This document shows, in pieces, positions 62,221-64,000 of a DNA stretch of 64,000 nt. Each line of letters starts with the position of its first letter. Position 1 is the stretch's first letter. Below the pieces are notes generated by a model. It worked only from the letters and a program-made list of their open reading frames with translations. It did no database searches and was not told where the DNA came from. This DNA is from JADJVL01 sp039812765 (GTDB lineage Bacteria > Acidobacteriota > Holophagae > Holophagales > Holophagaceae). The DNA lies in the NCBI GenBank assembly GCA_039812765.1, contig JBDIBF010000007.1, positions 3,722 through 67,721 on the forward strand. The letters are read 5' to 3'. A program made the translations under genes and the position numbers.

Positions 62221-63960
62221 ATGGACTTTTCCATCAAGGTTCACCCCTCGACCTGGCAGCGCTACATCTCCACCCCCAAGAAGGGGGAGGGCGTGCTCAT
62301 GGACTCCTTCCTCAACAAGGGCACGGCCTTCACCGCCCGGGAGCGGGAGGAGCTGGACATCCTCGGCCTCCTGCCGCCGGCCATCTTCACCATCGAGCAG
62401 CAGCTGGGGCGGGTCTACGAGTCGTTCTGCGCCAAGCCGACGAACCTGGAGAAGTTCATCTACCTGGCCAGCCTCCACGACCGCAACGAGGTGCTGTACT
62501 ACCGCCTCATCCACGAGCGCATCGACGAGATGCTGCCCATCGTCTACACCCCGGTGGTGGGCGAGGCCTGCCAGAAGTTCTCGCACATCTTCCGCCGGGG
62601 CCGCGGCCTCTACATCAGCTATGAGGACCGGGACCGCATCGAGCAGGTGCTGCGGAACTATCACACCAGCGAACCCTCGGTGATCGTGGTGACGGACGGC
62701 GAACGCATCCTCGGCCTGGGCGACCAGGGCGCCGGCGGCATGGGCATCCCCATCGGCAAGCTGTGCCTCTACACCGCCTGCGCCGGCGTCTCGCCCTACT
62801 CCACGCTGCCCATCATGCTGGACGTGGGCACCGACAACGAGGAGCGCCTGGCCGACCCGCTCTACGTGGGCCTGCGCCACAAGCGCATCCGCGGCGCCGC
62901 CTACCAGGACTTCATCGACCGCTTCGTGGCGGCGGTGAAGAAGGTCTTCCCCAGCGTGCTGCTCCAGTGGGAGGACTTCCTCAAGGAGAACGCCATCTTC
63001 CAGCTGGAGCGCTTCCGCGACCAGCTCTGCACCTTCAACGACGACATCCAGGGCACGGCGGCCGTGACGCTGGCGGGCATCTTCGGCGGCCTGCGGCTCA
63101 CCGGCGGGGCGATGAAGGACCAGCGGCTGGTCTTCGCCGGCGCCGGCGCCTCGGCCCACGGCATCGCCGAGCTCTTCGTCTCGGCCCTGGTGGACGAGGG
63201 CGTCAGCGCCGAGGAGGCCCGCAAGCGCATCTGGACCGTGGACACCAAGGGCCTGGCGGTCTCCGACCGTGCGGGCCTCGAGGGATTCAAGAAGGAGTTC
63301 GCCCGGGACCGTGCCGAGCTGGCGGGCTGGAAGGTGGCCGACCCCTCCCGCATCACCCTGGAGGAGACCCTGGACCACGCGAAGCCGACCATCCTCATCG
63401 GCGTCTCGGCCACGCCGGGCACCTTCAGCGAGGCCGTCGTCCGGAAGATGGCCGCCTTCAACGAACGCCCGCTGATCTTCCCGCTGTCGAATCCCACCTC
63501 GAAGGCCGAGTGCACGGCGGAGCAGGCCATCATGTGGTCGGAGGGCCGCGCCATCGTCGCCACCGGCAGCCCCTTCGATCCCGTCGTCCACGCGGGCACG
63601 CGGCACCGCATCGGCCAGTGCAACAACGCCTTCATCTTCCCCGGCGTGGGCCTGGGCGTCTGCGTGGCCAAGGCCCGCCACGTCAGCGACGGCATGTTCC
63701 TGGACGCTGCGCGCGCGCTGGCCTCCAAGGTCACCGAGGCCGACATCGCGGCATCGGCGGTCTTCCCGCAGCTCGACACCATCCGCGACTGCAGCCACGC
63801 CGTGGCCTGCGCCGTCATCCGCCGCGCCGTGGCCGAGGGCCACGCCGACGCCGAGGTCCTCGAGGACCTCGAGCACGTTGTCCGCGAGGCCATGTGGTTC
63901 CCGGAGTACCTGCCCATCCACCACGAGCCCGCGGGCGTGCCGGAGCACGCCCACGCCTGA
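62221..63960 (+). CDS. maeA: NAD-dependent malic enzyme
   Basis: Oxidatively decarboxylates malate to pyruvate and CO2. The 579-residue protein has the catalytic Tyr region LPIVYTPVVGEACQKFSH, GLGDQGAGGMGIPIGKL with the catalytic Lys, FNDDIQGTAAVTLAG with metal-binding Asp residues, and the NAD-binding loop FAGAGASAHGI. The end with LDTIRDCSHAVACAVI resembles eukaryotic and large bacterial types rather than short bacterial MaeB. GGAGG six bases before ATG 62221 sets the start. Confidence 0.93.
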   Translation: MDFSIKVHPSTWQRYISTPKKGEGVLMDSFLNKGTAFTAREREELDILGLLPPAIFTIEQQLGRVYESFCAKPTNLEKFIYLASLHDRNEVLYYRLIHERIDEMLPIVYTPVVGEACQKFSHIFRRGRGLYISYEDRDRIEQVLRNYHTSEPSVIVVTDGERILGLGDQGAGGMGIPIGKLCLYTACAGVSPYSTLPIMLDVGTDNEERLADPLYVGLRHKRIRGAAYQDFIDRFVAAVKKVFPSVLLQWEDFLKENAIFQLERFRDQLCTFNDDIQGTAAVTLAGIFGGLRLTGGAMKDQRLVFAGAGASAHGIAELFVSALVDEGVSAEEARKRIWTVDTKGLAVSDRAGLEGFKKEFARDRAELAGWKVADPSRITLEETLDHAKPTILIGVSATPGTFSEAVVRKMAAFNERPLIFPLSNPTSKAECTAEQAIMWSEGRAIVATGSPFDPVVHAGTRHRIGQCNNAFIFPGVGLGVCVAKARHVSDGMFLDAARALASKVTEADIAASAVFPQLDTIRDCSHAVACAVIRRAVAEGHADAEVLEDLEHVVREAMWFPEYLPIHHEPAGVPEHAHA

Positions 63961-63976
63961 GGCGCGCCGGGCAGCC

Positions 63977-63982
63977 TACACT
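63977..63982 (+). promoter_or_regulatory. putative -10 box of a gene beyond the window
   Basis: TACACT followed by CGAGGG at the window's end, similar to the TAGACT boxes before lysS and pruA. Only 18 bases follow, so its target cannot be seen. Confidence 0.3.
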
Positions 63983-64000
63983 CGAGGGGGCCGGCGCGAT

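Overview
The window is high-GC chromosomal DNA with densely packed housekeeping genes on both strands, almost all G/C at third codon positions. A phylum-level guess is Acidobacteriota, possibly near Holophagae/Geothrix. The reasons are a large Oar-type TonB receptor with an N-terminal carboxypeptidase-regulatory-like domain, a mitochondrial-type citrate synthase, a bacterial XPB helicase, a didermal envelope (OmpA, LapB, LolA-like, PpiC/SurA-like proteins) and a Hanks kinase with a long repeat tail. This placement is inference; no rRNA or tRNA gene was found in the window.

Layout. 1-2776: sugar-nucleotide genes (mannose-1-phosphate guanylyltransferase cut by the window edge, a mannose-6-phosphate-isomerase-like cupin with a broken partial duplicate before it) and a LolA-like protein. 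2777-3151: a promoter, a possible small RNA with a C/U-rich single-stranded stretch, and a block of hairpins. 3152-7486: deoxyhypusine-synthase-like protein, PNPOx-like protein, a small unknown, GluQ and a PLP decarboxylase. 7490-19285: cysK, hsp20, rpsT, argS-pyrG-tkt, citrate synthase, DUF3187 protein and lysS. 19286-20581: a sharply bounded AT-rich island that replaces the end of lysS, adding about 93 foreign residues, and encodes a lipoprotein. 20583-29982: DegT aminotransferase, PolB-like exonuclease, PilZ protein, L9, HU, PruA and a transmembrane Ser/Thr kinase. 30008-36657: homogentisate dioxygenase, MscS channel, OmpA protein, flavin reductase, amidohydrolase and an FAA hydrolase; the first and last fit tyrosine/homogentisate breakdown. 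36745-43100: TonB receptor and a bioF-bioD-bioA operon. 43332-50173: two parvulin-type foldases, an S4 protein, a YhaM-like nuclease, a LapA-LapB fusion, family 4 uracil-DNA glycosylase, and an ECF sigma factor with a membrane partner. 50235-58354: a helicase-associated WYL protein and an XPB helicase flanking a secreted BNR protein with a dockerin-like tail and a lipoprotein with a cohesin-like tail. 58737-63960: PgpA, a LolCDE-like ABC pair, DDAH and malic enzyme.

Two themes stand out beyond the ordinary genes. First, four intergenic spaces (about 21.7, 23.0, 33.9 and 58.4 kb) hold related 300-365 bp elements built from nested perfect palindromes. The copies share short motifs, but their stem sequences differ while pairing is kept. 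Second, the AT-rich island is fused in frame to an essential tRNA synthetase. These two, the putative small RNA at 2.8 kb and the possible cohesin/dockerin pair are the best candidates for undescribed biology.
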